Shown here: one piece after another, positions 24,288 to 33,342 of the stretch
Position numbering within the stretch: the stretch's first letter is position 1
Layout: each line of letters begins with the position of its first letter
NCBI GenBank assembly: GCA_964584785.1
Contig: CAZPBY010000017.1
Coordinates: 1-64,000, forward strand
Source of the DNA: JAHFTY01 sp964584785
Lineage (GTDB): Bacteria; Acidobacteriota; Terriglobia; 20CM-2-55-15
Length of the DNA stretch: 64,000 bases
Reading direction: 5' to 3'
Notes under the pieces: generated by a model
What the model was told of the DNA's origin: nothing
What the model saw: only the letters and a program-made list of their open reading frames with translations
Database searches by the model: none
Translations under genes and position numbers: made by a program

Positions 24288-25070
24288 ATGATCGACATTC
24301 ATTCCCACATCATGCCCGACATCGACGACGGGGCTCGCTCGCTTGAAGAAGCGGTAGCGATGGCAGAAATTGCTGCGAAGGACGGCATCGAGCAGATGGT
24401 CTCGACGCCGCACATGTATAACGGATTGAGCCACAATCCCGAGCCGAGCGAAATCCTGGATCGAGTTAAACAACTCCAAAACGCCGTCGGCAGTGTTTTG
24501 AAGATCCTTCCCGGCAATGAAGTCCACCTGACGCACGAAACCGCGCAGCAGGCCAAGACGAATCGGGTGACGAAGATCAACAACCAGAATTACATGTTGG
24601 TGGAATTCCCACAGCTGACGGTTCCACTGGGCGTTGACGACCTCTTCTACCGATTACAACTCGCTCGCGTCGTGCCCATTCTGGTTCATCCCGAACGCAA
24701 CTCTCAGATCCAGGGCCGGCCTTCGATGGTTTCGCACTACGTGGATCGCGGCGTCCTCATTCAGGTCACGGCAATGAGTCTTACGGGAGAGTTCGGACCT
24801 GTTCCGAAGCGCTGCGCCGAAACCCTGCTGCGCCATAACTGCGTGCACTTCCTCGCGACGGATTGCCACCGTCCGAACAACAGGCCGCCGATTCTGAGTC
24901 TGGGTCGCGACGCTGCGGCTAAGATCATCGGTCCGGAGCGAGCGCGCAAGTTGGTCTGCGACAATCCGCTCGCCGTGGTGAACGGCCAACCCTTCGAGGT
25001 GGAATCGCCAATCCCGTTCGGGCGCACGCCCGAAACGAAGCGATCCTTCCTCTCCCGATTCTTCGGTTGA
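24288..25070 (+). CDS. CpsB/YwqE-type PHP-family protein tyrosine phosphatase
   Basis: The 260-residue protein starts MIDIHSHIMPDIDDGARSLE, the PHP-domain metal motif HxHxxPxxDDG of CpsB/Wzb-like Mn-dependent phosphatases. Further ligands appear in STPHMYNGL, LPGNEVHLT, ILVHPERN and FLATDCHRPNNRPP. It would remove phosphate from tyrosine residues of a Wzc-type kinase and so control capsule or exopolysaccharide export. The C-terminal region NPFGRT..RSFLSRFFG is a short tail. It is the last gene of the rightward group and precedes a convergent metalloprotease gene. Confidence 0.88.
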   Translation: MIDIHSHIMPDIDDGARSLEEAVAMAEIAAKDGIEQMVSTPHMYNGLSHNPEPSEILDRVKQLQNAVGSVLKILPGNEVHLTHETAQQAKTNRVTKINNQNYMLVEFPQLTVPLGVDDLFYRLQLARVVPILVHPERNSQIQGRPSMVSHYVDRGVLIQVTAMSLTGEFGPVPKRCAETLLRHNCVHFLATDCHRPNNRPPILSLGRDAAAKIIGPERARKLVCDNPLAVVNGQPFEVESPIPFGRTPETKRSFLSRFFG

Positions 25071-25122
25071 GGTACCCGCCAGGCTAGCCGGCGTGTGATC
25101 ACGTTCAGACGCGAACCGTCGA

Positions 25123-26085
25123 CTACCTGAAACGCGTTGTGAAATTCGTGAACACCGATAATCCGGAATAGATTTCGGCCAGGACTTTGATGTCGCTCGC
25201 CGTGACGGGACGGTCGAGCGGTTCCGCATACACCGTGTAAGCGCCGGGATCCAGTCCGGCGATGGTGTATTTTCCGTCGGGATCGGTGACCGCGCTCGCA
25301 ACGGGCTGTCCATTCGCGTTGACTGCCGTCACGATCGCACCATAAACGACATTATTCGCTGTTGTCCGGACTGTACCGCTCAAGGTTCCTTTGCTCGAGA
25401 ATGAAGCCTGAGGGTAAAGGGTCGATACTCCCGCCATATCGTCGGTGGATAAAACCCTCGGAGTCATGACGCCGGCAACCACGGTGGGAAACATGGTGGC
25501 CGAAAGTATCGTGGCGTGGTCAAGGCCCAACAGGTGTCCGATCTCGTGCGTCGCCACAGACTGCAAATCGATCTTGTCGGCAGGAGTCAAGGCCTCCGTG
25601 CTGAAAGCAACGCCTGGATTGAACATGATGTCGGCTTCCATGATCTGACCCGCGAAATCCACAGGCCTGGAGAATTCGTCGACAACGCCGCCTTGATTGA
25701 AAGAGAAGACCAGCGTTAATCCGAGCGCGCCCGATGCATAGTCGCTCACGGCAACGTTCGTTGTGACCAGATTGGTCTGATCGTATCCCGGTTTCACGGT
25801 TTCGGCCGTTGGCGCGCCTTCCGTAAAGCTCAGCTTTGCGGCCGTCAGCGCTTGCCACGTTGCAAAACTTGTTTGGAAGACCGTTTCCTGAGGACGGCTG
25901 CCAGTCACATTGGGACCGGTCTTGGGATTCATCTGCCATCGGATCGGAAACGCATCCGCCGACCACTTCGCCTGAACAATGGCGCCCGTATTCGAGATCG
26001 ATCGTTTGGTCACGTACGACCACAACGGCACTGCCGTCAGCGCCGCTGCGATGAAAGTCGTCAGTATCAGCCGGTACCTGCTCAT
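25123..26085 (-). CDS. Secreted matrixin-like zinc metalloprotease with a carboxypeptidase regulatory-like domain
   Basis: The 320-residue product has a hydrophobic N-terminus (LILTTFIAAALTAVPLWSYV). Around residue 185 is HEIGHLLGLDH, the HExxHxxGxxH zinc motif, with a Met-turn ATMFP ten residues later, as in matrixins. Residues 238-310, with LSGTVRTTANNVVYGAIVTA and GKYTIAGLDPGAYTVYA, form a CarboxypepD_reg/beta-sandwich domain. The start overlaps the upstream small exported protein by four bases (ATGA). It is therefore likely the last gene of a coupled three-gene cassette. Secreted protease activity is predicted; the natural substrate is unknown. No propeptide cysteine switch was recognised. 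Confidence 0.88.
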   Translation of the reverse strand: MSRYRLILTTFIAAALTAVPLWSYVTKRSISNTGAIVQAKWSADAFPIRWQMNPKTGPNVTGSRPQETVFQTSFATWQALTAAKLSFTEGAPTAETVKPGYDQTNLVTTNVAVSDYASGALGLTLVFSFNQGGVVDEFSRPVDFAGQIMEADIMFNPGVAFSTEALTPADKIDLQSVATHEIGHLLGLDHATILSATMFPTVVAGVMTPRVLSTDDMAGVSTLYPQASFSSKGTLSGTVRTTANNVVYGAIVTAVNANGQPVASAVTDPDGKYTIAGLDPGAYTVYAEPLDRPVTASDIKVLAEIYSGLSVFTNFTTRFR

Positions 26086-26618
26086 TTCAACAACTCCCGG
26101 ATCTTTGCCTTGAGATTCTCGACCGGAGCTCTGTCGACGAATGCCGGAGTTTCGATCCGTCCGGTTTTCGGATTGAAGACGTCGATGCCCGAAATGTTGG
26201 ATACGGCGTAATCCTCGCTAATCTCGTACTTGCCCTGATTCATCCCGACCACCTGGAACGTACCGTCAGCCTGCGCTTTCAGGAACACGATCACCGATTC
26301 TCCGGTTTTGAACTTCGGCATTCCCGCCACGCTGACGTTCAGTGCGCCGACTTGACCGCCCAGCTGGCGAATCGTAACGGTACGTCGGCGTTGGCCTTTC
26401 ATTGGATCGTCGACTGAAATCGTGATGTAGGTGAACGCGAGTTTCTTATCAGCGTCCCACTGCACGGCCACATCATCGACCCTTCCCTGAATGATGCTGT
26501 CGGACTGCTGAACGAGCTGCGGCAGCTCCATTCGAATGATGGTCGTTGCCCGAATGCTCGCAACAGACAGCGATATGACAAGGATCACACCGGCCAAACT
26601 CTTCATGTAGTTTCTCAT
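26082..26618 (-). CDS. Unknown exported protein of the metalloprotease cassette
   Basis: The 178-residue protein has a signal peptide (LAGVILVISLSVASIRA, predicted cut around residue 24). The mature part starts TTIIRMELPQLVQQSDSIIQ and continues with GRVDDVAVQWDADKKLAFTY and KGQRRRTVTIRQLGGQVGAL, then GMPKFKTGESVIVFLKAQ. This alternation of strands and turns is consistent with a small beta-barrel or OB-like domain, but no named family was recognised. It overlaps the upstream TIG-domain gene and the downstream matrixin gene by four bases each. It may be a chaperone, inhibitor or partner of the protease; that is inference from coupling only. Confidence 0.82.
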   Translation of the reverse strand: MRNYMKSLAGVILVISLSVASIRATTIIRMELPQLVQQSDSIIQGRVDDVAVQWDADKKLAFTYITISVDDPMKGQRRRTVTIRQLGGQVGALNVSVAGMPKFKTGESVIVFLKAQADGTFQVVGMNQGKYEISEDYAVSNISGIDVFNPKTGRIETPAFVDRAPVENLKAKIRELLK

Positions 26619-28807
26619 TTGATTACAAGCGCTCCTGTCAACACAGACGTATCGGCATTCGAATTCGTCACAAAGACATTCCTCGGTCCGGGAACAGCAT
26701 TCGCTGCGATATTGATGGTGACGAACATGATCGCCGTGCCGTCACTCAGAACTTGAAACTGGGGCGAACCGGTCACGGTCACTCCGGTACCGCTTACGGA
26801 AGCTGTCGAACCATTCGCGGCAGAAAGCCCGGAACCGGCAAGAAGCATCTGCTTGGTCAAAGTGCCGGAACCACGAGTAACTTCGACGCTCGCGGTTGCA
26901 AATTGGATCGGGGTGCCGGCGTCACCGACTCCGAGTGAAGTCAGATTCAGCGCGGACGTGCCGCCCGCGGGGGGTGGCACGTAGATATCGACGCCCGAAG
27001 TGGTCTGGCCGCTCTGGACGCTGACGCTCGTTTGCACCAACGCGGTCGAACCTGTCGTCACATCCAGCGCTGACGTTGTCGTGACCGTTTGACCTCCGAC
27101 GCGAACCTGCAGCGGACCGCTGATCGCATCTTGCGGAACGGTTACCTTCATTGACGTCGTTATCGACGACGACGGCGTCGCCTGGGTCGTACTCGTGGCA
27201 TTCGGAAACAAGACCGTGTTGCTGGACGCCTGCAAGCTGAAACCGGTGCCGCTGATCGTCACTGTCCCGCCGCGCGCAACGCGGCCAGGAGAGAATCCCG
27301 TAACCGACAAGGGCTGCGGAGGTGGCGGGGGCGGCGTGAAGGTCACATTTGGCGCAAGCACCCCTGCCGCGACATTCGCGACGATTTTCAGATCGCGGCG
27401 GAAGAAGAGCTCGCTGGCGAAGATCGGCACATTCGATGTGACGTAAATGAATCCACTGTTGTAAACGGCATTCTGGATTTCCGGAATCATCTCCAGAAGG
27501 ATCTTGGCCACCTTTGTGTTCGGCGGAAGCGTGAGCGTCGCTTTGACCTGGTTATCGGCGCCGCCAATCAACTGGCCCGACGAATTCATGGCATAGATCT
27601 TCACGGTCGCCGTCGTGGAGTTGCTATTCGAAAACGCAAGGCCTGTCCACCAGGGCGACGGCTCTCCGTCCGCGATGTGCGCAAACAGCATCGTCGTACG
27701 CGGCGTCGACTGAACAGGAACGACGGCGGCACCGCCGCTGACGGTGCTTGCATACGCAACGAATCCCGTCAACGGCTGCGTGCCATCAACCTGGACCCAC
27801 CCATTACGTTTTGTCGTCGATGTAAATCCGAAGAGATCGCGCGCGTTTTCACGGATGGAACCGTTGGGCGACAGAGTGCGGCTCACCGCGACAGGAGTTC
27901 CGGAAACGGCAGGAACACCGTTAACTTCAGCAACGTCCGTGAACGTAATCGTGACCGTTTGTGAGGATGTCGACGAAAGGTTCGTGACGCCGACGACACT
28001 TGCCCAGTCGCTATCGCTGATCGAGTGCGGGAACACCAGCTGATTGACCGTGAGCGCTGCCGACGTATCCACGCCATTAACAATCGTCGCGTCGTTAGGA
28101 ACCGACGGAAGCAGCCCTTTCACAACAGCGCACGACGCCACAGCCGACGTACTCGTGATCCGAATGTACCGGGCATTGTCCATGCTGACGCCGGGGAAAA
28201 GTGTCGAAACGTCGACGCGGTAAATGCCGTTCGCGCTGATGGACGGCGGCGATGCCATCGGGGCAAGCAGTCCCCCGTTCTGACCTACGAGCTCGATCTG
28301 AACGTTCTGTGATGTGGAATTCGGGTTGGCGATGTTCAACTCGGTCGTTCCCGCAACCATCGGTATGACCTGAGTGGTGGCTGCACTTGCCGCCTCCGCG
28401 CCATCACCCGAGACAGCAAAGGCGTTGTCGAAAACAAGCCAGAATCCGACAAGCCCGGACGTCGGACTCGTTGCCTGCACCCAACCGCCTGCCTCCAGCG
28501 GCGCAAGTCCGAAGAGTTGATTATCCCCGGCGAACAACTTCGACTCTTGCGTACCTGGAGCGAGTGAACGTTGCGCGGAGGTGACAGCTTTTCCGGTCGA
28601 ACTGTAGAGAACGAACGTCACGGTAGCGGACGTGGATCCCGGATTCGCAATCGCATATCCGCTCGAAACCAAATCAGCCGGCGTGAAAAGCTTTGGAAAA
28701 TTTAGAGTCGATTGGCCCCACACGATCCGGGGCAGGGCCAACAGCAGAAAGCACACAGCAACAGCTCTGCCCTTCATGAGACCTCGTGTTGTAAAAAATG
28801 CGCGCAT
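26615..28807 (-). CDS. Large secreted protein with repeated beta-sandwich modules and an IPT/TIG domain
   Basis: The ATG at 28807 gives 730 residues with a signal peptide (VAVCFLLLALPRIVWG); a start at 28777 is also possible. About four modules of roughly 125 residues follow, each built as a strand run ending near GWVQ(A/V). Examples are YAIANPGSTSATVTFVLY, LNIANPNSTSQNVQIELV, VVGVTNLSSTSSQTVTITF and FSNSNSTTATVKIYAMN. Then VTGFSPGRVARGGTVTISG begins an IPT/TIG immunoglobulin-like domain, followed by further beta-rich sequence. It looks like a surface or extracellular structural protein, perhaps for adhesion. It is the first gene of a coupled cassette with a small exported protein and a metalloprotease, and divergent from a two-component system. 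Confidence 0.82.
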   Translation of the reverse strand: MRAFFTTRGLMKGRAVAVCFLLLALPRIVWGQSTLNFPKLFTPADLVSSGYAIANPGSTSATVTFVLYSSTGKAVTSAQRSLAPGTQESKLFAGDNQLFGLAPLEAGGWVQATSPTSGLVGFWLVFDNAFAVSGDGAEAASAATTQVIPMVAGTTELNIANPNSTSQNVQIELVGQNGGLLAPMASPPSISANGIYRVDVSTLFPGVSMDNARYIRITSTSAVASCAVVKGLLPSVPNDATIVNGVDTSAALTVNQLVFPHSISDSDWASVVGVTNLSSTSSQTVTITFTDVAEVNGVPAVSGTPVAVSRTLSPNGSIRENARDLFGFTSTTKRNGWVQVDGTQPLTGFVAYASTVSGGAAVVPVQSTPRTTMLFAHIADGEPSPWWTGLAFSNSNSTTATVKIYAMNSSGQLIGGADNQVKATLTLPPNTKVAKILLEMIPEIQNAVYNSGFIYVTSNVPIFASELFFRRDLKIVANVAAGVLAPNVTFTPPPPPPQPLSVTGFSPGRVARGGTVTISGTGFSLQASSNTVLFPNATSTTQATPSSSITTSMKVTVPQDAISGPLQVRVGGQTVTTTSALDVTTGSTALVQTSVSVQSGQTTSGVDIYVPPPAGGTSALNLTSLGVGDAGTPIQFATASVEVTRGSGTLTKQMLLAGSGLSAANGSTASVSGTGVTVTGSPQFQVLSDGTAIMFVTINIAANAVPGPRNVFVTNSNADTSVLTGALVIK

Positions 28808-29001
28808 ATCGTACCTTTGTGCCCTGATGCGTGCAAGCCGAATACGGTTTGGCAAACCACCGTTGATGAGCATCGCCTCAACTGGGGGAGCAGGTAACCG
28901 CCCACTCAGTACAGAGATGAGTAAGTTTCGCATCCTGCCTGAATTATGACGCCGTGACTTCCGTATGAGGCACTTTTCTGCTATACAATTCAAAATCTCC
29001 G

Positions 29002-30705
29002 ATGTGGCTTGAGCTGGCTACGTTCTTTCATATGCGGCGGTCGAGATCGACGGATCTGCGTGAGGCAAACCGCGTCGAACGGGTGCTGGCTACAGGCCGG
29101 CTCATTCTGGCAGTAGGGGCTTTCATCGCTGCGTATCCGGATTTGTCCGAACTTCTGCGTCATCCCTCCCTGACACGCGCCGTGCTGCTCGGCTACATTA
29201 TTTATGCGTTGGCGATTTTGGGAGCCGCTCGCTTCCGTACGCTCGCCGGAATCCGCGCCGGTATCCACCTCCTGGATCTTGCCTGGGTGGCGTTGCTCAG
29301 TGGCATTGCGGGTGTACCCGGCAGTCCGTTCTTTGTCTTTTTCACATTTCTGCTGGTGGCGGCGGGCTGGCGATGGGGTTTCGTCGAAACGATGGCCACC
29401 GGTCTGGCCATCGGAATGATATTCGCCGCTCAAACTCGACTTCCGGGAGTTTCGGTTTATTTGATGCTCGCCACGGTTCTCCTGGCGATCGTCTCCGAAA
29501 CCGAGAAACAACTGAGGGACGAAAAGGGTCTGATTGCAAGCGCCCTTTCGAAGGCGCGAGCGGACACCGGTGTCACACAGAGCGTCCAGGAGATTCTGGA
29601 TGAGATCCGCTTGTTCTACGAAGCATCGCGAATCGTGTTCGTCGTCGAGGAATTGGCAACCGGCCGGCTGTTTACCGCTGAGCGGGCCAACAAGTCGAAT
29701 TCAGACCGGCTGACATTCGCTGAACAGAATACGGAACAGAGGCCGGTCCATCTCTTTCCTTCCGGTGCGGACACCTGGCGATGCGGCCGGAACCGCCGGA
29801 GAAGCCGAATCGAGACTCGCGGCATCGACGCGTTTGGAAACATCGTCCGTTCGCCCATCGCTTCTCCGCCCGACACGTTTTGGGATTTCTTTCCGTGCCG
29901 ATCGTTTCTAGCCACAGTCGTCTCATTTGGCGACGAACTCGCCGGCCGTCTCTACATCCTCGACTCCAGGCGGATCCCCGGAAGGTTTCAGGATTTGTCG
30001 TTCCTTCAGCGGATGATCCGGCCTGTCAATTCCGCTTTATATAACGTGTATCTCTGGCGCCGCCTGAGAGCAAAGGCCGGAGAAATCGAACGTGCTCGGG
30101 TTGCGCGCGAACTGCACGACGGTTTGATTCAGTCGCTGATCGGACTCGAAATGCAAATGGACGTCCTGAAACATCAGTCCAGCGGACGCACGGCGTCCCG
30201 GGACATCGCGAGAATCCAGGAATCGCTGAGAACCGAAATCCAGAATGTCCGGACGCTCATGAATGAAATGCGGCCGCTCTCCATATGTCCCGATGATATG
30301 GTCCCGTTTATGGGCGAGATGGTCGAGAAGTTCGCGACCGGCACGTCCATCGCTGCGACCTTTGTAGCGGACGCGAGTGTAGTGGATTTACCCCCGCAGG
30401 TGTGTCGGGAGTTGGTGCAAATTTTGCAGGAGGCTCTGACGAATGTGCGTAAACACAGCGATGCCCACCACGTCGTTGTACGATTCAAGTCTTCCGAACA
30501 GTCATGGCAGCTTTCGATCGAGGATGACGGTAAAGGCTTCGACTTCGAAGGAAACCTTAGCCAGGATCAACTTGATGAACAACACACCGGCCCGGTTGTT
30601 ATCAAGGAGCGTGTCCGTTTGATTCAGGGCTCACTCGAAATAGAGTCGCATCCAGGCCGCGGATCACTGTTGAAGATTAATTTGCTCAAGCACATATATG
30701 CCTAG
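29002..30705 (+). CDS. NarX-type sensor histidine kinase
   Basis: The 567-residue protein starts with an N-terminal domain of about five membrane segments (residues 29-165, e.g. LGYIIYALAILGAARF and FVFFTFLLVAAGWRWGF). A middle part near 190-350 resembles a GAF domain. The HisKA_3 helix holds the phospho-acceptor H372 in RVARELHDGLIQSLIG. The ATPase domain follows, with the N-box VQILQEALTNVRKHSDAH and G-box IEDDGKGFDF. The last bases overlap the LuxR-type regulator by eight, so the pair is one transcription unit. It is divergent from the exported cassette 194 bases away and might control it (inference). The ligand is not predictable. Confidence 0.92.
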   Translation: MWLELATFFHMRRSRSTDLREANRVERVLATGRLILAVGAFIAAYPDLSELLRHPSLTRAVLLGYIIYALAILGAARFRTLAGIRAGIHLLDLAWVALLSGIAGVPGSPFFVFFTFLLVAAGWRWGFVETMATGLAIGMIFAAQTRLPGVSVYLMLATVLLAIVSETEKQLRDEKGLIASALSKARADTGVTQSVQEILDEIRLFYEASRIVFVVEELATGRLFTAERANKSNSDRLTFAEQNTEQRPVHLFPSGADTWRCGRNRRRSRIETRGIDAFGNIVRSPIASPPDTFWDFFPCRSFLATVVSFGDELAGRLYILDSRRIPGRFQDLSFLQRMIRPVNSALYNVYLWRRLRAKAGEIERARVARELHDGLIQSLIGLEMQMDVLKHQSSGRTASRDIARIQESLRTEIQNVRTLMNEMRPLSICPDDMVPFMGEMVEKFATGTSIAATFVADASVVDLPPQVCRELVQILQEALTNVRKHSDAHHVVVRFKSSEQSWQLSIEDDGKGFDFEGNLSQDQLDEQHTGPVVIKERVRLIQGSLEIESHPGRGSLLKINLLKHIYA

Positions 30706-31384
30706 CCGTACACCAGACTCCAAGGCCATACGCATCGTCATCGCAGACGACCATCCTATCTTTCGCGACGGACTACGACGTCTCATCGAAAACGAGCCCG
30801 ATTTCGAACTGGCCGGAGAAGCTGCCGACGGCGCTCAAACCCTGGAGGTCGTTCGGAAAGCCCTTCCAGACCTCCTGTTGCTCGATATCGCAATGCCGAA
30901 GTTGACGGGTCTGGAAGTGCTTCGCAAGATCTCGGCAATGGAACTGTCGACAAAAACGATCATTCTGACGGCAGCGATCGAAGAAGAGCAGATCACCGAA
31001 GGGCTGCGGATGGGCGCTCGCGGAGTTGTGATGAAGGACACCGCCACACAAATGTTGGCGAAAAGCATTCGCTGCGTGATGGACGGAGAGTACTGGGTTG
31101 GACGGGGAAACGTGTCGGGACTTGTGCAGGCCCTTCAGGCCGCCCACAGCGCTCCGCCGGCCGACGCCAGCAGCAAGCGCTACGGCCTGACAGGACGGGA
31201 ACTGGATATTGTCGCCGCTATCGTCGAAGGACTGACGAACAAGGAAATCGCACAAAAGTTTTCAATCAGCGAGCAAACGGTAAAACACCACCTCAGCAGC
31301 GTGTTCGATAAGGTCGGAGTCTCGAATCGCCTCGAACTGGCTCTTTTCTCGGTCGCCCACCGGCTTCTGGAAAAAGCCCGATAG
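30698..31384 (+). CDS. NarL/FixJ-type response regulator
   Basis: The 228-residue protein has a receiver domain beginning IRIVIADDHPIFRDGLRRL. The phospho-acceptor is D63 in DLLLLDIAMPKLTGLEVL, followed by the Thr and Lys positions in IILTAAIEE and GVVMKDT. The C-terminal LuxR HTH reads YGLTGRELDIVAAIVEGLTN then KEIAQKFSISEQTVKHHL. It should bind DNA as a dimer when phosphorylated by the sensor kinase encoded just upstream (eight-base overlap). It converges with the carbamoyltransferase gene. Target genes cannot be read directly; the adjacent exported cassette is a candidate. Confidence 0.94.
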   Translation: MPSRTPDSKAIRIVIADDHPIFRDGLRRLIENEPDFELAGEAADGAQTLEVVRKALPDLLLLDIAMPKLTGLEVLRKISAMELSTKTIILTAAIEEEQITEGLRMGARGVVMKDTATQMLAKSIRCVMDGEYWVGRGNVSGLVQALQAAHSAPPADASSKRYGLTGRELDIVAAIVEGLTNKEIAQKFSISEQTVKHHLSSVFDKVGVSNRLELALFSVAHRLLEKAR

Positions 31385-31390
31385 CCCAGC

Positions 31391-33046
31391 CTATTTCTGC
31401 AAAACAAATCGGCCGATGACCAGAGCGTCCAGCGCGGAAGCAAAAAACGTTCGCAGGGCTTCGCGAGGATGACAAACGAGCGGTTCTCCGGACAGATTCA
31501 AGGAGGTGTTGATCAGGACGGGATGGCCCGAGTGTGACGAAAAGTTTGTCAGTAAGCTCCACAGCCGCGGATTCGTCTTTTTATCCACGGTATGCACGCG
31601 AACCCAGCCGTCCCGGAAGCGGAATCGTTGCAGGAAATGCGGCGCATCCGGTTTCAGACGGGCTGCGGCGGCAAGCAGGGCGTTGGAGGGACAGGTATCG
31701 GTAAAGTACTTCCCGGCATCCTCGCTTGTGACGGACACAGCGAACGGGTGAAACGACTCTCGTCGCTTGAGGTACCGGTTGATATTGTCCTGAACGAATT
31801 CATTCGACGCGTCCGCAAGAACGCTTCGAAAACCCAACGCGCGCCTGCCGAGCTCGGTTCGACCCTGAAACCAGCCAACGAGATATCCCTTCGCAAGCAA
31901 GCCCGAAGTGATGTTGATGATCTCCGCCTCGGAGTTGAGAAACTGCGACGGCACCTTGCATGCGTCGATCTCTGTCTTGATGATCTGATCCGAATACTCG
32001 GGGCCCAGTGCATAAGAGTCCAGCGTCGAAGGCTCCCGGCTTCCCCCCTTGGCATACCACAGGTCTAATGCCGCGCCGCCGGCCGCGCCGGTATTGCCCG
32101 GCGCCGCCGGAACGTGGACTTCCTTGAAGATCCCCGATTGTTGCAGTCGCGTGACAAGAAGAGTGTTCTCGGCAACGCCGCCGGCAAGGCACAAGGCATC
32201 CAGTCGCGTTTCCGTTCTTAGACGGTCCGCCAGCTGCAGGCAGACTTCCTCCAAACGTTCCTGAACACTCGTTGCCACGTTTTTCGCTTCCGCTTTTTTT
32301 GCGCTCGAACGGAAGTCGGAATTCAAGGCGAGCGGACCAAATCCATTGCTGAGGAAATCGCGATCGATGCGCACGAGATTCTTCGCATCCACATCGACCA
32401 GACGCTTGAACAGGTCTCTGTACTCCGGTTCACCCGCCGTCGACAACCACTGCAGGCGAGCTTCGTCGATCAGCGGCCTCAAACCCACAGCCTGCGTCAC
32501 CTGTGCATAAAGCCAACCGAGCGAATTCGGAAATGAACCGTGTCGAAGCCAGCGTACGGATGTGCCTTCGCCGATGCCGGCCAGCACAGTTCGAGGATCG
32601 CCAAAACCGGACAGCACCAGGACCGCCGCCGAGTCATGCGGTGATGTCAAAAAAGACCAGCTCGCGTGCGATCGCATGTGATCGGCGTACTGCCATTCGA
32701 TGTTCCGCTCGCGCTGGGTGTCGAGGTGGCGGCGTAGAATATTGCTTTCGCTGAGCGTCGCGTAGGCCGCCTGAAGAGGACGGCCGATACTTCGGGTGAC
32801 GTTGGCGGCGATACTGTGGCGGAAACGACGCTGTGGATCTCTGTAATAAACGAAATGGTCGATATGGCTCGTCTGGATGCCCGCCTGCGCGCAGCACATC
32901 GCAATCGCGGATTCCGGAAACCTCTCGCGGTCGCCGGAGGGTTGTCTCGCGAGTTTCGCTTCTTCGAGTCCCGCAACAATTCGACCATCATGCACGAGCA
33001 TCGCGCTCGAACGCACCGGATCATCGCTGACACCAAGAATGTAGAT
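31391..33046 (-). CDS. NodU/CmcH-type carbamoyltransferase, apparently starting at an ATC codon
   Basis: The family pattern is clear. Past the GTG at 33016 come SSAMLVHDGRIVAGLEEAKL and later LDALCLAGGVAENTLLVTRL, then APGNTGAAGGAALDLW. The C-terminal YrdC-like-adjacent part reads GRTELGRRALGFRSVLAD, with LINTSLNLSGEPLVCHP near the end. These enzymes transfer the carbamoyl group of carbamoyl phosphate to a hydroxyl of an antibiotic, nodulation factor or other metabolite. Upstream of the GTG the frame still reads IYILGVSDDPVRSSAMLVHD, the conserved family beginning MYILGI, preceded by GGGAGG four bases before an ATC at 33046. No ATG, GTG or TTG precedes it before an in-frame stop. I give the ATC as the start; the GTG at 33016 is the conservative alternative. 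Confidence 0.85.
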   Translation of the reverse strand: MYILGVSDDPVRSSAMLVHDGRIVAGLEEAKLARQPSGDRERFPESAIAMCCAQAGIQTSHIDHFVYYRDPQRRFRHSIAANVTRSIGRPLQAAYATLSESNILRRHLDTQRERNIEWQYADHMRSHASWSFLTSPHDSAAVLVLSGFGDPRTVLAGIGEGTSVRWLRHGSFPNSLGWLYAQVTQAVGLRPLIDEARLQWLSTAGEPEYRDLFKRLVDVDAKNLVRIDRDFLSNGFGPLALNSDFRSSAKKAEAKNVATSVQERLEEVCLQLADRLRTETRLDALCLAGGVAENTLLVTRLQQSGIFKEVHVPAAPGNTGAAGGAALDLWYAKGGSREPSTLDSYALGPEYSDQIIKTEIDACKVPSQFLNSEAEIINITSGLLAKGYLVGWFQGRTELGRRALGFRSVLADASNEFVQDNINRYLKRRESFHPFAVSVTSEDAGKYFTDTCPSNALLAAAARLKPDAPHFLQRFRFRDGWVRVHTVDKKTNPRLWSLLTNFSSHSGHPVLINTSLNLSGEPLVCHPREALRTFFASALDALVIGRFVLQK

Positions 33047-33056
33047 GCTGCCTCCC
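33047..33056 (-). promoter_or_regulatory. Shine-Dalgarno site that supports the ATC start
   Basis: On the reverse strand GGGAGGCAGC directly precedes ATC at 33046. The core GGGAGG lies four bases upstream of the proposed start codon, at the lower end of normal spacing. Nothing comparable lies upstream of the GTG at 33016. The site therefore decides the start of the carbamoyltransferase in favour of the ATC, or of an original ATG now read as ATC. Confidence 0.55.
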
Positions 33057-33264
33057 TTTTGAAAACTCCATCGTACTGAGTTGCCACGGAAGGGGCAATG
33101 CTATATCTCGACGTACCAGCCGGCGGCCTCGTGAGCCTGGAACGCCGCCTCGTTCGCGGCTCTGCCGCTGTTCCAAATGATCAGTGTCAAACTCGAGGAA
33201 TTCGCCGGTCTTCTGCAATGGCGCCGGCGAGACTTCGGCGTCCCAATCGATCACTCAGTTTTCG

Positions 33265-33328
33265 CTGTGGGGACGCTCATCGGAATTATCTCCGAACCTC
33301 TCGATAATTCCGGTGTGCGTCCCCAGAT
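33265..33328. repeat. Imperfect palindrome, family 2, copy 2
   Basis: Left arm 33265-33290 and right arm 33303-33328 pair around a 12-base loop, both carrying GATAATTCCG-like and GCGTCCCCA-like parts. The right arm shares GGTGTGCGTCCCC with the perfect palindrome at 49017-49090, so the two belong to one repeat family. It lies in the 296-base gap between the OsmC gene and the carbamoyltransferase gene, which otherwise holds no supported gene. Confidence 0.75.
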
Positions 33329-33342
33329 CTCCAAATTTCGAA

